Notes under the pieces: model-generated
Databases searched by the model: none
Told to the model about the DNA's origin: nothing
What the model saw: only the letters and a program-made list of their open reading frames with translations
Position numbers and translations under genes: made by a program
Assembly (NCBI GenBank): GCA_026003355.1
Contig: BPHC01000005.1
Location: 62,001 to 126,000, forward strand
DNA from: Cyclobacteriaceae bacterium
GTDB lineage: Bacteria; Bacteroidota; Bacteroidia; Cytophagales; Cyclobacteriaceae
DNA: 64,000 bases
Direction: 5' to 3'
Shown: piece by piece, positions 34,554 to 44,600 of the stretch
How positions within the stretch are numbered: the first letter of the stretch is position 1
How the letters are laid out: every line of letters begins with the position of its first letter

Positions 34554-34974
34554 ACCGCAAAGATAGGCAGGCCTCTTCTTTTTTTCGCATGTATTCCTTT
34601 TCCCCGGGTTTTTTGTCGCCATATCCCATCAGATGAAGCAAACCGTGCGCCATTACCCGGTGCAGTTCGTCAGTAAATGAACACCGGTATTTGCGGGCAT
34701 TTTCGCGAACCCGGGGAATGCTGATAAACACATCCCCTTCAATGTCCTCTCCTTCTGTATGATATTGAAAGGTAATAATGTCAGTCAGGGTACGGTGATT
34801 CAGGTGGGCTATATTCAGGCGAAGCAGGTATCGGTCGGAACAGAATATGTAGTTTAAATTGCCAATTTCCTTGCCCTCCTGTCTGGCGGCCTTTAACAGC
34901 CACCTTTTTGTTTTAAGCGGGTTTGGCAGCCTAAACTGTGTGCCTTCGTAGAAATAACGAATTGGCAGGCCCAT
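34552..34974 (-). CDS. ybeY: YbeY, rRNA maturation endoribonuclease
   Basis: Zinc-dependent RNase for 16S rRNA 3'-end processing and ribosome quality control, 140 residues. The catalytic HRVMAHGLLHLMGYGD carries the HGxLHLxGY motif; the usual third metal His is replaced by Asp (GYGD), as in other Bacteroidota YbeY proteins. The upstream TDIITFQY strand is also conserved. The ATG overlaps the stop of the GHKL ATPase gene (TGATG), so it is translationally coupled to it. 93 bp separates it from mnmG. Confidence 0.92.
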   Translation of the reverse strand: MGLPIRYFYEGTQFRLPNPLKTKRWLLKAARQEGKEIGNLNYIFCSDRYLLRLNIAHLNHRTLTDIITFQYHTEGEDIEGDVFISIPRVRENARKYRCSFTDELHRVMAHGLLHLMGYGDKKPGEKEYMRKKEEACLSLR

Positions 34975-35378
34975 CAGGAATCAATGTAGAAAATCAGTTC
35001 AACCAGCCTTCCTCCCTCACGAAAAACCACTTCATCGGCCAGGTGCTTCATTAAAAAAATACCTCTGCCGCTGGGTTTTTCAAGGTTTTCGGGCAATGTG
35101 GGGTCGGGCAGGTTTCGGTAGTCAAAACCATTGCCCTCGTCTTTTATGGTAAACCGAAGGGTGTTGTTGTCCAGGTGAAGGCTCAGGTACACATTTTTTT
35201 TGTTATTGTGTGCGTTTCCGTGCTTAATGGCGTTGTTAACCGCTTCCGTTACGGCAATCATAATATTTCCGTACATGTCTTCGCTTAAATGAAAGCGATC
35301 TTTGGCATTATCAATGAAACTCTCAATTATTCTGATGTTTTCTGGAATGGAAGGAATTTGAATGCTAATGTTGTTCAT
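34974..35378 (-). CDS. RsbW-like GHKL ATPase / anti-sigma-type kinase
   Basis: Single HATPase_c domain of 134 residues. N box EAVNNAIKHGN, G1 DEGNGFD and G2 GRGIFLMKHLAD identify a GHKL ATP-binding protein of the RsbW/SpoIIAB group, which phosphorylates an anti-anti-sigma factor or binds sigma. No STAS antagonist or sigma gene is adjacent, so the partner must be elsewhere or the role is different. It starts 3 bases after the DUF4175 gene and overlaps ybeY by one base. Confidence 0.88.
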   Translation of the reverse strand: MNNISIQIPSIPENIRIIESFIDNAKDRFHLSEDMYGNIMIAVTEAVNNAIKHGNAHNNKKNVYLSLHLDNNTLRFTIKDEGNGFDYRNLPDPTLPENLEKPSGRGIFLMKHLADEVVFREGGRLVELIFYIDS

Positions 35379-35381
35379 TTC

Positions 35382-38300
35382 TTATTGGTTTTCCCTGAGG
35401 CGCTTTAAATATTCATTTATCTCGCGTTGGTAATAGGGAGAGAGTCTGGGAGGCAAGGTGCGCAACAGTTCGGTTTCTTTGGCTTTTTCTTTCAGGTATT
35501 GTTCAATGGCTTTGGGCATGATTTTGTCGTAATCGCGGGCCGTTTCGCCTTTGCGCTCTTCGTCAAAATCCTGTTCTCTGGCCGATTTCTCGGCTTCCAG
35601 CAAGCGGGTTAAAATCTGGCGCTGGCGCCGGATAAGTTCATCGGTGAGCTGTTTGTTCACCAAATCCATTTCGGTTTCTTCCATTTGTTGCTGCAGCTCA
35701 TCTCCTACTCCTTTTCCGCCCTGCTTTTTTAAATTCTCCTCAAATTCTTTTAATGCCTTGCGTATGCGTTCCTGTTCGGCCGCCAGGCGGGCCAGCTCTT
35801 CCGACAGGTCGCGGCCCTGCCTGCCACTGTTTTTCAGTTCTTCAATTTTTTGATTGAGCTGTTGCTGCAGCTCCGAGAGTTTCGCATTGCCCTTATTGTT
35901 GCGCGAACGCGATGGCCGCGCGTTGGCCATCATTTGCATGAGGGCATCATAATGGCTGTCTAACATAAGCGCCAGGTTATTTACGGAGGTCATGCTTAAC
36001 TGCATGGCGTTAAGAGCCGGGCCCCGCCTCTTTTCGTTGTTGGCTTCTATGGCCTTTTGCAGGTTGTCGTCCAGCTCGGTGATTTCGCGCGTAACAAACG
36101 AACCCATCATGGGGTCGCGCGAAGCAAGCGCTAACAGGCTGTCTTCCAGTACTTTAACATCGTCTTTCAATTTTATTTGCCGTTGGGCCAGTTCGTTAAA
36201 CCGGGGGTCGCTGCCCGGTAGGGAGCGCATAACGGTAAGTATCTCTTCCTGTTCGTGCGAAATTTTGATGAGCCCGTGCAGGATATGCCGCAACGACTCC
36301 AGGTTTTTCATATCGATTTCCATCATCGCGCCCTGCATTTCCTGGTTCATTTGCCGGCTCATCTCCTTCATTTTTTCTACGGCCTTTTGCTGGGGTTCGC
36401 GGGCATCGGCCGGGCGGTCCTGTTCCAGGTTTTGTCGGCTTTTGTCCATTTCTTCTGCCGCATCATTGATATCGCTTTCCTGCGGCAAATCAGGTTTCTC
36501 CCCCGTTTCTTCGCCCAGCTTCCGGATTTCCTGCAGTTCTTCTTTTATTTTTTCCAGTTGTTGTTTAATGTTGGTCTGCTTTTCGGCCAAATCGCGGGTT
36601 TGCGTTGCCGGGCCCTGCTTTTGCCGGGAGGTTTCTTCTGTTTCTTTCAGCAGTTCTTCCTGTTTTTGTACCAGCTCGTCCAGGTTTTTGGCCGTTTGTT
36701 CAAGCTGAAACTCCATTTGATGACGTTTCATCAGTTCGTAAGCCCGTTCCAGTTCCTTTTCCAGGTTGCGGGCATCGCGGTTAAGCTGTTCGAGCAATTT
36801 CTGCACATCCTGGGTTCGGGCGTTTTCCTGGAGCAGGCGCTGTAACTCTTCCAGCAGTTTGCGGGTTTCGTCATCCAGCAGCTCGTCTATTAGCTTCTGC
36901 AGTTGCCGGGCTTTTTCAATGAGGCGTTCGTCCTGTTCGGTAAAGCCTTGCTTTTTGTTTTCCAGGTTTTTGTTTTGTTCATTGAGTTGCTGAAGGAACT
37001 GGTCCAGCGACTTGCGCTTTTCAACCAGATCCTGCAGGCGTTTTTTTTCCTGCCAGTCAAGCGACTGCTTTCCCTTTAGCTTTTGCTGAAGTTCATCCAG
37101 TTCATTTTTAAAATTTCGCGACTGGTCAACTCCTTCGCGGAAATTCTCCAGGGTTTGCCGTGCCGAACGCGCAATATCGGCCTGCACGTGCTCCTTGTCC
37201 GGCAGGCGCAGGGTGTATACGGCCGAACGTGTGCTTTTGCGTCCGTTTACGCCATCGTTGTCAAATACTTCCAGGTAGTAGCTTAATTCATCACCGGGTT
37301 TGAGGCGCAGGGTATCCAGCGGCCAATAGTAATAGAAGCTTTGCCGCGGCAAGCCGGCATTAAAGGGCACATGGAGTGCTTTGCCGGGCAGGTCTTTTCC
37401 GTCTGTTTTCATGTGAAACACCAGCCGCAGGTCAGTTATTCCGTAATCATCCGATACCACTCCGCCGGCAACCAGGTGTTTGTAAAAAACCGAATCCGGG
37501 ATATGGGTGACGGATATTTCGGGGTATTCGTCAGGTATTACTTCAATTGGATAACGCAGCGTTTCGCTGTTGCTGCCGAATTCATTGTGGAGGCGGATTT
37601 CGTACTGCCCGGATTGCAGCAGCACAGACGAATATTTAAAAGTCTGATTATCAGACCATTGCATGTCATTCCATTCCGCTTTATTGATTTGTATGGTAGC
37701 CCTGGAGGCGTGGTTGCTGCGGGCCGAAAAGTTTACACGGGTGCCTTGGGGCACGCGCAGGGGGCCGGCGTTTTGGAGGCTTTCGGGTTTACGGCCGGTG
37801 TAACCGGGATAGCGGAGGTCTATGCGAAGCGCCTGCAGTTCGGGCCGCTCGGCCAGCTGTAGCTTGTAGGCAGGCGATGGGAAACCGGCGGCCTCAAACC
37901 AGAATGTAACAGGATGTTGTACCTTCTCAAACAGAAAGCTGAAATGTCCGTGGTCCCTGCGTTGCATAAGGTAACGGCTGTTGCCGGTTATGAGGTAAAC
38001 CTGTTCGGGCAGTGCCACTCCGGTAAGCGCAAGCTTCAGCTCAAAATCTTCGTTGCGAAAAGCCAGCAGGTTGGGGTTTTCCAGGTTAAAAGCAAAGGGC
38101 GCTTCGGGTGCAAAAGGTTGCCTGAAGTGAACAATGCGGTAGGTGCTGCGCGTAAGAACCGAGGCGTTTACAAGCAGCAACACAGCCATGATGCCGAGGG
38201 GGATAAGGAGATAGGGCAGGTAGCGTTTGTTTTGGCGCAGATCAACGCTTTGTTCAAAAGGCAGCGGCTCGAGTGCCCGGGCTTTTTGTGCCAGGCCGGC

Positions 38301-38690
38301 CTGAGCCAGCAGGGAATTGTGCATGCGCGAAAGCTGAAGCACGTTAAGCAATTTATCCCGGATGCCGGGAAACATCTGCCCGATGTAACGCGCAGCCTGC
38401 TCATCAGTCATGCCCCGGCTGCGCAGATAATACAGCAAAGGTTGCTGAAGGAACACATAAAGGCATGCCACCACAATGAACACAAACAATATGATGATGA
38501 AAAGACGCAGGGAAGTAGAAAGCCAGAAGAAATATTCAAGGAGAGCCGCCAGCAGATAATACCCCAGCACACTGCCGGTTGTAAGCAACAGCCCGCGGAA
38601 CAGCAGCGACAGGTAATACCTTTTTTTAAAGGCGCTGATTTTTTTTTCAATACTCTCTAGGGCATCCATACTATACTGAAAAACGGGCAT
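35382..38690 (-). CDS. DUF4175 family large membrane/coiled-coil protein
   Basis: Protein of 1102 residues (possibly 1095, from ATG 38669). Two adjacent N-terminal membrane segments (about 30-55 and 60-85) and a third near 155-175 anchor a large periplasmic-type region of beta-rich Ig-like segments. The C-terminal half (about 500-1000) is a very long Glu/Lys/Gln-rich coiled coil, e.g. ELDELQQKLKGKQSL and EKIKEELQEIRKL. This architecture is the DUF4175 family, common in Bacteroidota and of unknown function. It heads the operon with the GHKL ATPase and ybeY. Shadow frames opposite the coiled coil are long but not genes. Confidence 0.9.
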   Translation of the reverse strand: MPVFQYSMDALESIEKKISAFKKRYYLSLLFRGLLLTTGSVLGYYLLAALLEYFFWLSTSLRLFIIILFVFIVVACLYVFLQQPLLYYLRSRGMTDEQAARYIGQMFPGIRDKLLNVLQLSRMHNSLLAQAGLAQKARALEPLPFEQSVDLRQNKRYLPYLLIPLGIMAVLLLVNASVLTRSTYRIVHFRQPFAPEAPFAFNLENPNLLAFRNEDFELKLALTGVALPEQVYLITGNSRYLMQRRDHGHFSFLFEKVQHPVTFWFEAAGFPSPAYKLQLAERPELQALRIDLRYPGYTGRKPESLQNAGPLRVPQGTRVNFSARSNHASRATIQINKAEWNDMQWSDNQTFKYSSVLLQSGQYEIRLHNEFGSNSETLRYPIEVIPDEYPEISVTHIPDSVFYKHLVAGGVVSDDYGITDLRLVFHMKTDGKDLPGKALHVPFNAGLPRQSFYYYWPLDTLRLKPGDELSYYLEVFDNDGVNGRKSTRSAVYTLRLPDKEHVQADIARSARQTLENFREGVDQSRNFKNELDELQQKLKGKQSLDWQEKKRLQDLVEKRKSLDQFLQQLNEQNKNLENKKQGFTEQDERLIEKARQLQKLIDELLDDETRKLLEELQRLLQENARTQDVQKLLEQLNRDARNLEKELERAYELMKRHQMEFQLEQTAKNLDELVQKQEELLKETEETSRQKQGPATQTRDLAEKQTNIKQQLEKIKEELQEIRKLGEETGEKPDLPQESDINDAAEEMDKSRQNLEQDRPADAREPQQKAVEKMKEMSRQMNQEMQGAMMEIDMKNLESLRHILHGLIKISHEQEEILTVMRSLPGSDPRFNELAQRQIKLKDDVKVLEDSLLALASRDPMMGSFVTREITELDDNLQKAIEANNEKRRGPALNAMQLSMTSVNNLALMLDSHYDALMQMMANARPSRSRNNKGNAKLSELQQQLNQKIEELKNSGRQGRDLSEELARLAAEQERIRKALKEFEENLKKQGGKGVGDELQQQMEETEMDLVNKQLTDELIRRQRQILTRLLEAEKSAREQDFDEERKGETARDYDKIMPKAIEQYLKEKAKETELLRTLPPRLSPYYQREINEYLKRLRENQ

Positions 38691-38744
38691 TGAGCAGCAA
38701 AGTTACCGCCATGCTAAATATACGGCTATAGTTGCGTATTGCAA

Positions 38745-39137
38745 TTACAGGTTTGGGGCCTCCTGATCTTCTCCGGCCGGAAAGGACCAATTGTATTCCT
38801 GCTCGAAGTATTCTAGGATGTGCATCTTAAGGAGCTTTTCCTGTTCACCCAGAGAGAAAGAGGGCAACTTTTTTACGTTTTGCCAATGGGGCCATCCCTC
38901 CTGGTCCAGGCCTTCCAGTCGGTAATAACCAGACAGGCTCAGCACTTTGCAGGTGGCAATATGCATAAGGTCCTGTTTTTCTTCTTTGGTAAACTTCCGG
39001 CTTCCCTGTCCCAGTTCCTGTACGCCTATAAGAAACAAAACAGCGTTCAGGTCGGCTGGCCTTTTGCCAATGGCTGCTTCCAGGCGTTGCAGCAGCCTGT
39101 GCCATTGCCGCTCCAGGTCCAGGTCGCGTTTATACAT
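38745..39137 (-). CDS. Conserved hypothetical protein, 130 residues
   Basis: Soluble, helix-rich product without signal peptide or membrane segment. Pattern such as KRPADLNAVLFLIGVQELGQG and FTKEEKQDLMHIATCKVLSLSGYYRLEGLDQEGWPHW looks evolutionarily maintained (Trp/Tyr-rich, no low complexity), but I do not recognise a named family. It overlaps the start of the AhpD-like gene's 3' end by 8 bases, so both are transcribed together on the minus strand. Function unknown. Confidence 0.72.
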   Translation of the reverse strand: MYKRDLDLERQWHRLLQRLEAAIGKRPADLNAVLFLIGVQELGQGSRKFTKEEKQDLMHIATCKVLSLSGYYRLEGLDQEGWPHWQNVKKLPSFSLGEQEKLLKMHILEYFEQEYNWSFPAGEDQEAPNL

Positions 39138-39471
39138 GGTTTAGTTCTTCCCAGTATTCAAAGGCGCGTCGCAGGTGCGGAATTACAATGGTTCCACCAA
39201 TAAGGGTAGCTATGCCCATGGCCTCGTTTACCTGTTCGGTGGTAAGGCCGGCTTCATGGCATTTGCCCAGGTGGTACTTTACGCAGTCATCGCAGCGCAG
39301 CACCAGCGAACAGGTTAAACCAATAAGCTCCTTGGTACGCACATCCAGAACGCCATTGGTATACGCATGGGTATCAAGGTTGAAGATGCGCTTCAGCAGC
39401 AGGTTGTCGCTGGAAAATATGCGCTCATTCATTTTGGCGCGGTACCGGTTAAAGTCTTCTACCAATGACAT
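39130..39471 (-). CDS. Carboxymuconolactone decarboxylase/AhpD-like protein
   Basis: Small helical AhpD-fold protein of 113 residues. RCDDCVKYHLGKCHEAGLT contains the CxxC redox pair and downstream His characteristic of the CMD/AhpD family, preceded by LDVRTKELIGL and followed by EAMGIATLIGGTIVIPHLRRA. The CxxCxxxH form points to a peroxidase/thiol-reductase role rather than a decarboxylase. Overlaps the conserved unknown gene downstream by 8 bases. Confidence 0.9.
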   Translation of the reverse strand: MSLVEDFNRYRAKMNERIFSSDNLLLKRIFNLDTHAYTNGVLDVRTKELIGLTCSLVLRCDDCVKYHLGKCHEAGLTTEQVNEAMGIATLIGGTIVIPHLRRAFEYWEELNHV

Positions 39472-39508
39472 GGCTGTGGTATTTTAGCAGGGTACAAATA
39501 TATTGGTA

Positions 39509-40210
39509 ATGCGTGTGCCTTTTGGGTCTTTCCTGTCCGATTTCCTTCATCTTCTGTATCCGCCGTACTGCGTGGCCTGTGCCGGTCCGCTGGTGAAAGG
39601 CGAAGACTGGATTTGCACCTCTTGCTTAATGCAGCTGCCCCGGCCCGGGTATCATCTTTACCGGGAAAATCCGGTTTTTCTCAGGTTGGTTGGCAGGCTT
39701 CCGCTTGATTTCGCAGCGGCATTTCTGCTTTTTACCCGTGGCGGAAGGGTGCAGCATATTTTACATGCCCTGAAATACCACAATGTTCCTGCCCTGGCGG
39801 TTTATCTGGGAAAAATTTTTGGCGGAGATTTAAAGGAAGCAGGGCTTGGCAGCAAAGCAGACATGATTGTGCCGGTGCCGCTTCATCCTGCGCGGCAGCG
39901 GAAGCGTGGCTATAACCAGAGTGCTGAATTTGCCAGGGGGCTTTCGGCCGCCATAAACGTTCCACTCAACACCAGCATACTCGTACGCGCACGTGCAACC
40001 GAAACACAAACACGTAAGAACCGCCTTATGCGCTGGCAGAATGTAGAGAATGCCTTTGCGCTGAAGCAGGCTGAGGCCGTTAAAGGCAGGCGCATCCTTT
40101 TGGTGGATGATGTCATTACCACAGGAGCAACCCTGGAGGCCTGCGGACAAATATTGGTAAAGGCGGGGGCGGCCTCATTGAGCGTGGCCGGCATTGCCTA
40201 TGCGGGATAA
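39509..40210 (+). CDS. comF: ComF family phosphoribosyltransferase-like protein
   Basis: ComF-type protein of 233 residues, usually involved in natural transformation or DNA uptake. N-terminal zinc-binding Cys pairs CVAC and CTSC, then PVPLHPARQRKRGYNQSAEFARG, and the PRPP-binding loop RILLVDDVITTGATLEACG. The start is the ATG at 39509 rather than a TTG two codons earlier. It converges with the GldJ-like gene, with a hairpin in between. No com operon neighbours are visible. Confidence 0.93.
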   Translation: MRVPFGSFLSDFLHLLYPPYCVACAGPLVKGEDWICTSCLMQLPRPGYHLYRENPVFLRLVGRLPLDFAAAFLLFTRGGRVQHILHALKYHNVPALAVYLGKIFGGDLKEAGLGSKADMIVPVPLHPARQRKRGYNQSAEFARGLSAAINVPLNTSILVRARATETQTRKNRLMRWQNVENAFALKQAEAVKGRRILLVDDVITTGATLEACGQILVKAGAASLSVAGIAYAG

Positions 40211-40212
40211 AA

Positions 40213-40234
40213 AACCCTGCCGCGGGGCAGGGTT
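40213..40234. terminator. Hairpin between convergent comF and gldJ-like genes
   Basis: Arms AACCCTGCC (40213-40221) and GGCAGGGTT (40226-40234) pair perfectly over 9 bp with loop GCGG. On the minus strand the stem is followed by a run of Ts (complement of 40209-40214), so it ends the gldJ-like transcript; on the plus strand the T-tract is weak. Confidence 0.8.
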
Positions 40235-40260
40235 GTGGTAAACAGGCGCAATGATGAATT

Positions 40261-41499
40261 TCAGTAATTCGATCCGGCTCTAATCATGGCGCACCGGAAG
40301 CCGATGGTTGCCGTGGCGCTGTCCTGGTCGAGGTAGCGGCGCGTACCCGGTGACATCCAGTAGGCCACATCTTTCCAGCTTCCGCCTTTGTACACCCGGG
40401 CGCGGTCGGTAATGAGCGATGTGTAGCTTGCAGGGTTACGGTCTTTGTTGTTATACAGGTTCCCTTCCTGTTCGGTTCCCGAAGCCTTGTCCAGGAAACC
40501 ATCTCTGCGTATGGGGTTCAGGTCATCAAAGTCCTGGAACGACATGGGGCGGTACACATCCTGTACCCACTCGCTCACGTTGCCGGCCATATTATAGAGC
40601 CCGTAATCGTTGGGAGGAAACTCATAGATGTAAGAGGTAATGAGCGCGCCATCGTTCAGGCGTCCGGCAATACCGGCATAGTCGCCGCGGCCGCGTTTAA
40701 AATTGGCCAGCATAAAGCCCATTTGTTTTCCGTAAGGGTTGCGCACTGCATGGCCGTCCCACGGATAAATACGCTGATGTGTTTGCATTTCCTCCAGCCA
40801 TTGGGTGCCAATCATAGCCTGAGCGGCATATTCCCATTCGGCTTCGGTGGGCAGCCGGTAGGCGGGTACCACAATACCCGACTCCAGCGGTATGCGGCCA
40901 TCGGTTTCGGCATATTCGGTTCCTGCTTTTTTCGCAAGGCTTATGTTTACGGCACGGGTACGCCACACGGCATAGGCATTGGCCTGCGTCCAGCTTACGC
41001 CTACCACAGGGAAATAACGGAAGCCGGGATAGCGAAGGTAATGTTCAACGTAAGGGTCGTTAAAGGCCAGCTTGCCTACCCATACGGTGGTATCGGGGAG
41101 GGCGGCCTGATACACTTCCTGCGAAGAGTCGCGGGCCAGGTAGTGCAGGTATTCCAGCCAGTGGATGTTGGCTATTTCGGTTTCATCCATATAAAAAGAA
41201 GCCACCGAAACGGTGCGCTCCAAATTGTCGCGCGAAGCCATTACATCTTCTTCGTATGAGCCCATTACCGCGCGGCCGCCTTCTATGAAGACCATGTTCG
41301 GGGCATCGGGTTGCCCTTCAAAGGGTTTTACCGTAAAGCCCCCCTCATCTTCATCGTTATACGCCAGGCCGGTAGCCGTGCTTATTTGGCCGGGGTTTTG
41401 CGCAGTAGGTTTTCCCTTGCCCCGGTTAAACAAACTGCAGGCAGAAAGCAAAGCCGAGGCGGCAACTGCAAAAAATAGAACCTTGGTAAGCCGAATCAT
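40261..41499 (-). CDS. gldJ: GldJ-like gliding motility lipoprotein (SUMF1/FGE fold)
   Basis: Lipoprotein of 412 residues (lipobox LLSAC) with a formylglycine-generating-enzyme-like domain: MVFIEGGRAVMGSYEED, SFYMDETEIANIHWLEYL, YRLPTEAEWEYAA, GLYNMAGNVSEWVQDVYRP, VYKGGSWKDVAYWMSPGTRR and GFRCAM. ATGLAYNDEDEGGF near the N-terminus fits GldJ better than GldK, and no gldL/M/N follow. In gliding Bacteroidota GldJ is needed for motility and stabilises GldK of the type IX system. The catalytic Cys of true FGE is not seen, so enzyme activity is unlikely. GldK-type assignment remains possible. Confidence 0.8.
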   Translation of the reverse strand: MIRLTKVLFFAVAASALLSACSLFNRGKGKPTAQNPGQISTATGLAYNDEDEGGFTVKPFEGQPDAPNMVFIEGGRAVMGSYEEDVMASRDNLERTVSVASFYMDETEIANIHWLEYLHYLARDSSQEVYQAALPDTTVWVGKLAFNDPYVEHYLRYPGFRYFPVVGVSWTQANAYAVWRTRAVNISLAKKAGTEYAETDGRIPLESGIVVPAYRLPTEAEWEYAAQAMIGTQWLEEMQTHQRIYPWDGHAVRNPYGKQMGFMLANFKRGRGDYAGIAGRLNDGALITSYIYEFPPNDYGLYNMAGNVSEWVQDVYRPMSFQDFDDLNPIRRDGFLDKASGTEQEGNLYNNKDRNPASYTSLITDRARVYKGGSWKDVAYWMSPGTRRYLDQDSATATIGFRCAMIRAGSNY

Positions 41500-41633
41500 G
41501 ACTGGTTTGGTTAAAAGCAAACGCTAATATATGGACATAATGATGTGTTTTCCAAGTTGTACCCTGTAATTCATAAATTAAAGGTATAAATCAACCTGCT
41601 TTGGGTATGAAACGCCGGAAGGGTGTTTTTATT

Positions 41634-44600
41634 TTAATTGCGTACAGCGGTCTCCACACCGGTTTCGAGCATTTGCCTTAAAACCGCAATGGCCTGGCGT
41701 ACATGGGCAATGCTTTCGATAATAACCATGGCCTTACCGTTCTGGTCGCGCAGGCGGCATGTACGGGGATGGGCCTGGATATAGCGCAGAATTTTTCCAA
41801 AAACCGGTGAGTTGAAATAGTCGGGTCGGGAGGAGGTAAAGTGCCCTTTAAAACTACCGTTTTTGAGGGCTATTTTTTCAAAACCAGCTTCCTCGCCCAG
41901 CCAGCGCAGCCGTACGGAGTGGATCAGTTCATGAACAGGTTCGGGTATTTCGCCAAACCGGTCGAGCAGTTCGGTGGTAAAAGCGTTAAGCTCGTTTTCG
42001 TTTTTAATGTTGTCCAGCCGGGCGTAGAGCTGCAGGCGTTCGGTAATGCTGGAAACGTACCATTCGGGAATAAGAATTTCCAGGTCGGTTTCTACGGTGC
42101 AATCCTGTACCAGCAGTTTTGCTTTTTGTGCCAGTTCGGAGGCGAACAGCTCTTTGAACTCGGTTTCCTTAAGTTCCTGGATGGCATCGTCCAGTATTTT
42201 GTGGTAGGTATCAAAACCCAGGTCGTTGATGAAGCCGCTTTGTTCGGCACCCAGCAGGTTGCCGGCACCGCGGATGTCGAGGTCGCGCATGGCTACTTTA
42301 AATCCATCGCCCAGGTCAGAAAATTCTTCCAGTGCGGCAAGGCGCTTGCGTGAGTCGGCCGTGAGCAGCGATGCGGGAGGGGTAAGCAGGTAGCAGAAGG
42401 CCTTTTTATTGGAGCGACCCACGCGGCCGCGCATCTGGTGCAGGTCGGACAATCCGAACATATGGGCCTGGTTTATAATCATGGTGTTGGCGTTGGGTAT
42501 ATCCAGCCCCGATTCAATGATGTTGGTAGAAACCAGCACATCGTATTCGCCATTTATAAACTTCAGCATGGTTTTTTCAAGCTGGTCGCCGTTCATTTGT
42601 CCGTGTGCCACCGCAATGCGTGCATCGGGCACCAAACGAAACACCAGGTGGGCTACTTCATCAATATCGCTTATGCGGTTATGCACAAAAAACACCTGTC
42701 CGCCCCGGCGCAGCTCAAAGCTTATGGCATCGCGTATTATGGTTTCATGAAAGGTATGCAGTTCGGTGGTTACCGGCTGGCGGTTGGGTGGTGGTGTGGC
42801 AATAATGCTCAGGTCGCGGGCGCCCATGAGTGAGAAGTGCAGGGTTCGTGGAATGGGCGTAGCCGTGAGGGTTAGCACATCAACGTTAACTTTAAATTCC
42901 TTGAGCTTTTCCTTAACCTTTACGCCAAACTTCTGTTCTTCATCTACTATCAGCAGGCCCAGGTCTTTAAACTGTACGTCCTTGCTTACTATTCTGTGGG
43001 TGCCAATAAGTATATCCAGTTTTCCTTCGCGTACCTTTGAGAGGATGGATTTTACTTCGGCTGTGGTACGGAAGCGTGATACATAGTCGATGGTTACCGG
43101 CAACCCCTGAAGCCGTTCGGTAAAAGTGCGGTAATGCTGAAATGCCAGTATGGTGGTGGGCACTAGCACGGCCACTTGTTTGCCATCGGTAACGGCTTTA
43201 AAGGCGGCACGAATGGCCACTTCGGTCTTACCAAAGCCCACGTCACCGCAAATCAGCCGGTCCATAGGATGTGGCGCTTCCATATCTCTTTTTACTTCTT
43301 CGGTAGCGCGGGCCTGGTCGGGCGTGTCTTCATATATGAATGAAGACTCCAGCTCGGCCTGAAGGTAGCTGTCGGGCGAAAAGGCATAACCGGGTGAAGA
43401 CTTGCGTTTGGCATACAGGCGGATGAGGTCTTTGGCAATATCCTGAACCTTCTTTTTAACGCGTGCTTTTTTCTGTTCCCATTCCTGGGTGCCCAGCTTG
43501 CTTATTACCGGTGGCGTGCCCTCTTTGCCCGTGTATTTTGAAATTTTATGAAGCGCATGAATGCTTACATACAATACGTCATCATCGCGGTACACCAGCC
43601 TGATTAGTTCCTGCTGGCGCCCGTTTATTTCTTTTTTTTCAAGGCCGGCAAACTTGGCTATACCGTAATCGATGTGCGTAACAAAGTCACCGGGTTTGAG
43701 CGTTTGCAGTTCGCGCAGGGTTAGGGCTTTCGACTTGCTGAATTTTTCGCGGGCATGATAGCGATGAAAACGCTCGAAGATCTGGTGGTCGGTATAACAG
43801 GCTGTTTTGAGCAGATGATCAACAAACCCCTGCCGAAGCGGAAAAGAAAGCGGAATAAACGTAAGGCCGGGGCGTATTTCTTCGAAAATGCGCGCAAGCC
43901 TGTCGTGCTGCCGCGGCATTTCGGCTGCAATAAAGCACCGGTATCCCTTTTGGCCGAGCTCATCGAGGTTGGCAGCCAGCAATTCGAAATTTTTTTGAAA
44001 ACCGGGCTGGCCAGCCGACTGCCAGGTGAATACCTGCGCTTCGCTGGCCGCAAAGCGCTGGCCAAATTCAATTTGCCTGAACCGCACGGCGGCCCCGTTA
44101 AAGGAAGAAAGTGTTTCAAAAAGGTGTTCGGGTGGCAACGCGGTGGCGGCGCCGGAAGAGCTGCTCTTCAGCTTTTCGAAGACAGCGCCCACTTTTTCGA
44201 ACTGACGGGCCAGCACATCTTCGGTGAGCCGGATGTCTTTAAACCATAACAGGGTGTTTTCCGGAATGAACTCCAGAAAAGACTGCCGGTCTTCGTGCAC
44301 AAAGCGGGTTTGAATGTTGGGAACAAGGTTTATCTGTTCGTGATTTTCGACCGACAGTTGCGAGGCGGGATCAAATGAACGCAGGCTTTCTACCTCATTA
44401 CCGGCCAGTTCAATTCGGTAAGGCAATTCGTGGGCAAAAGAAAATACATCAATTATGCCCCCACGCACGGCAAACTGGCCGGCCTCATACACAAAATCGG
44501 TCTTTTCAAAGCCGCAGGTATGGAGAAATTCTTCCAGAAAAGAAACATTTAACTCATGTCCTCTGCGCACGGCAAAGGTGCTGGCGGTTAGGGAGCGCCG

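Noticed and set aside
36000-36850. Serine/phenylalanine-rich plus-strand frames opposite the DUF4175 coiled coil
   Set aside because: Low-complexity complement of Glu/Lys/Gln codons; typical shadow of coiled-coil sequence.
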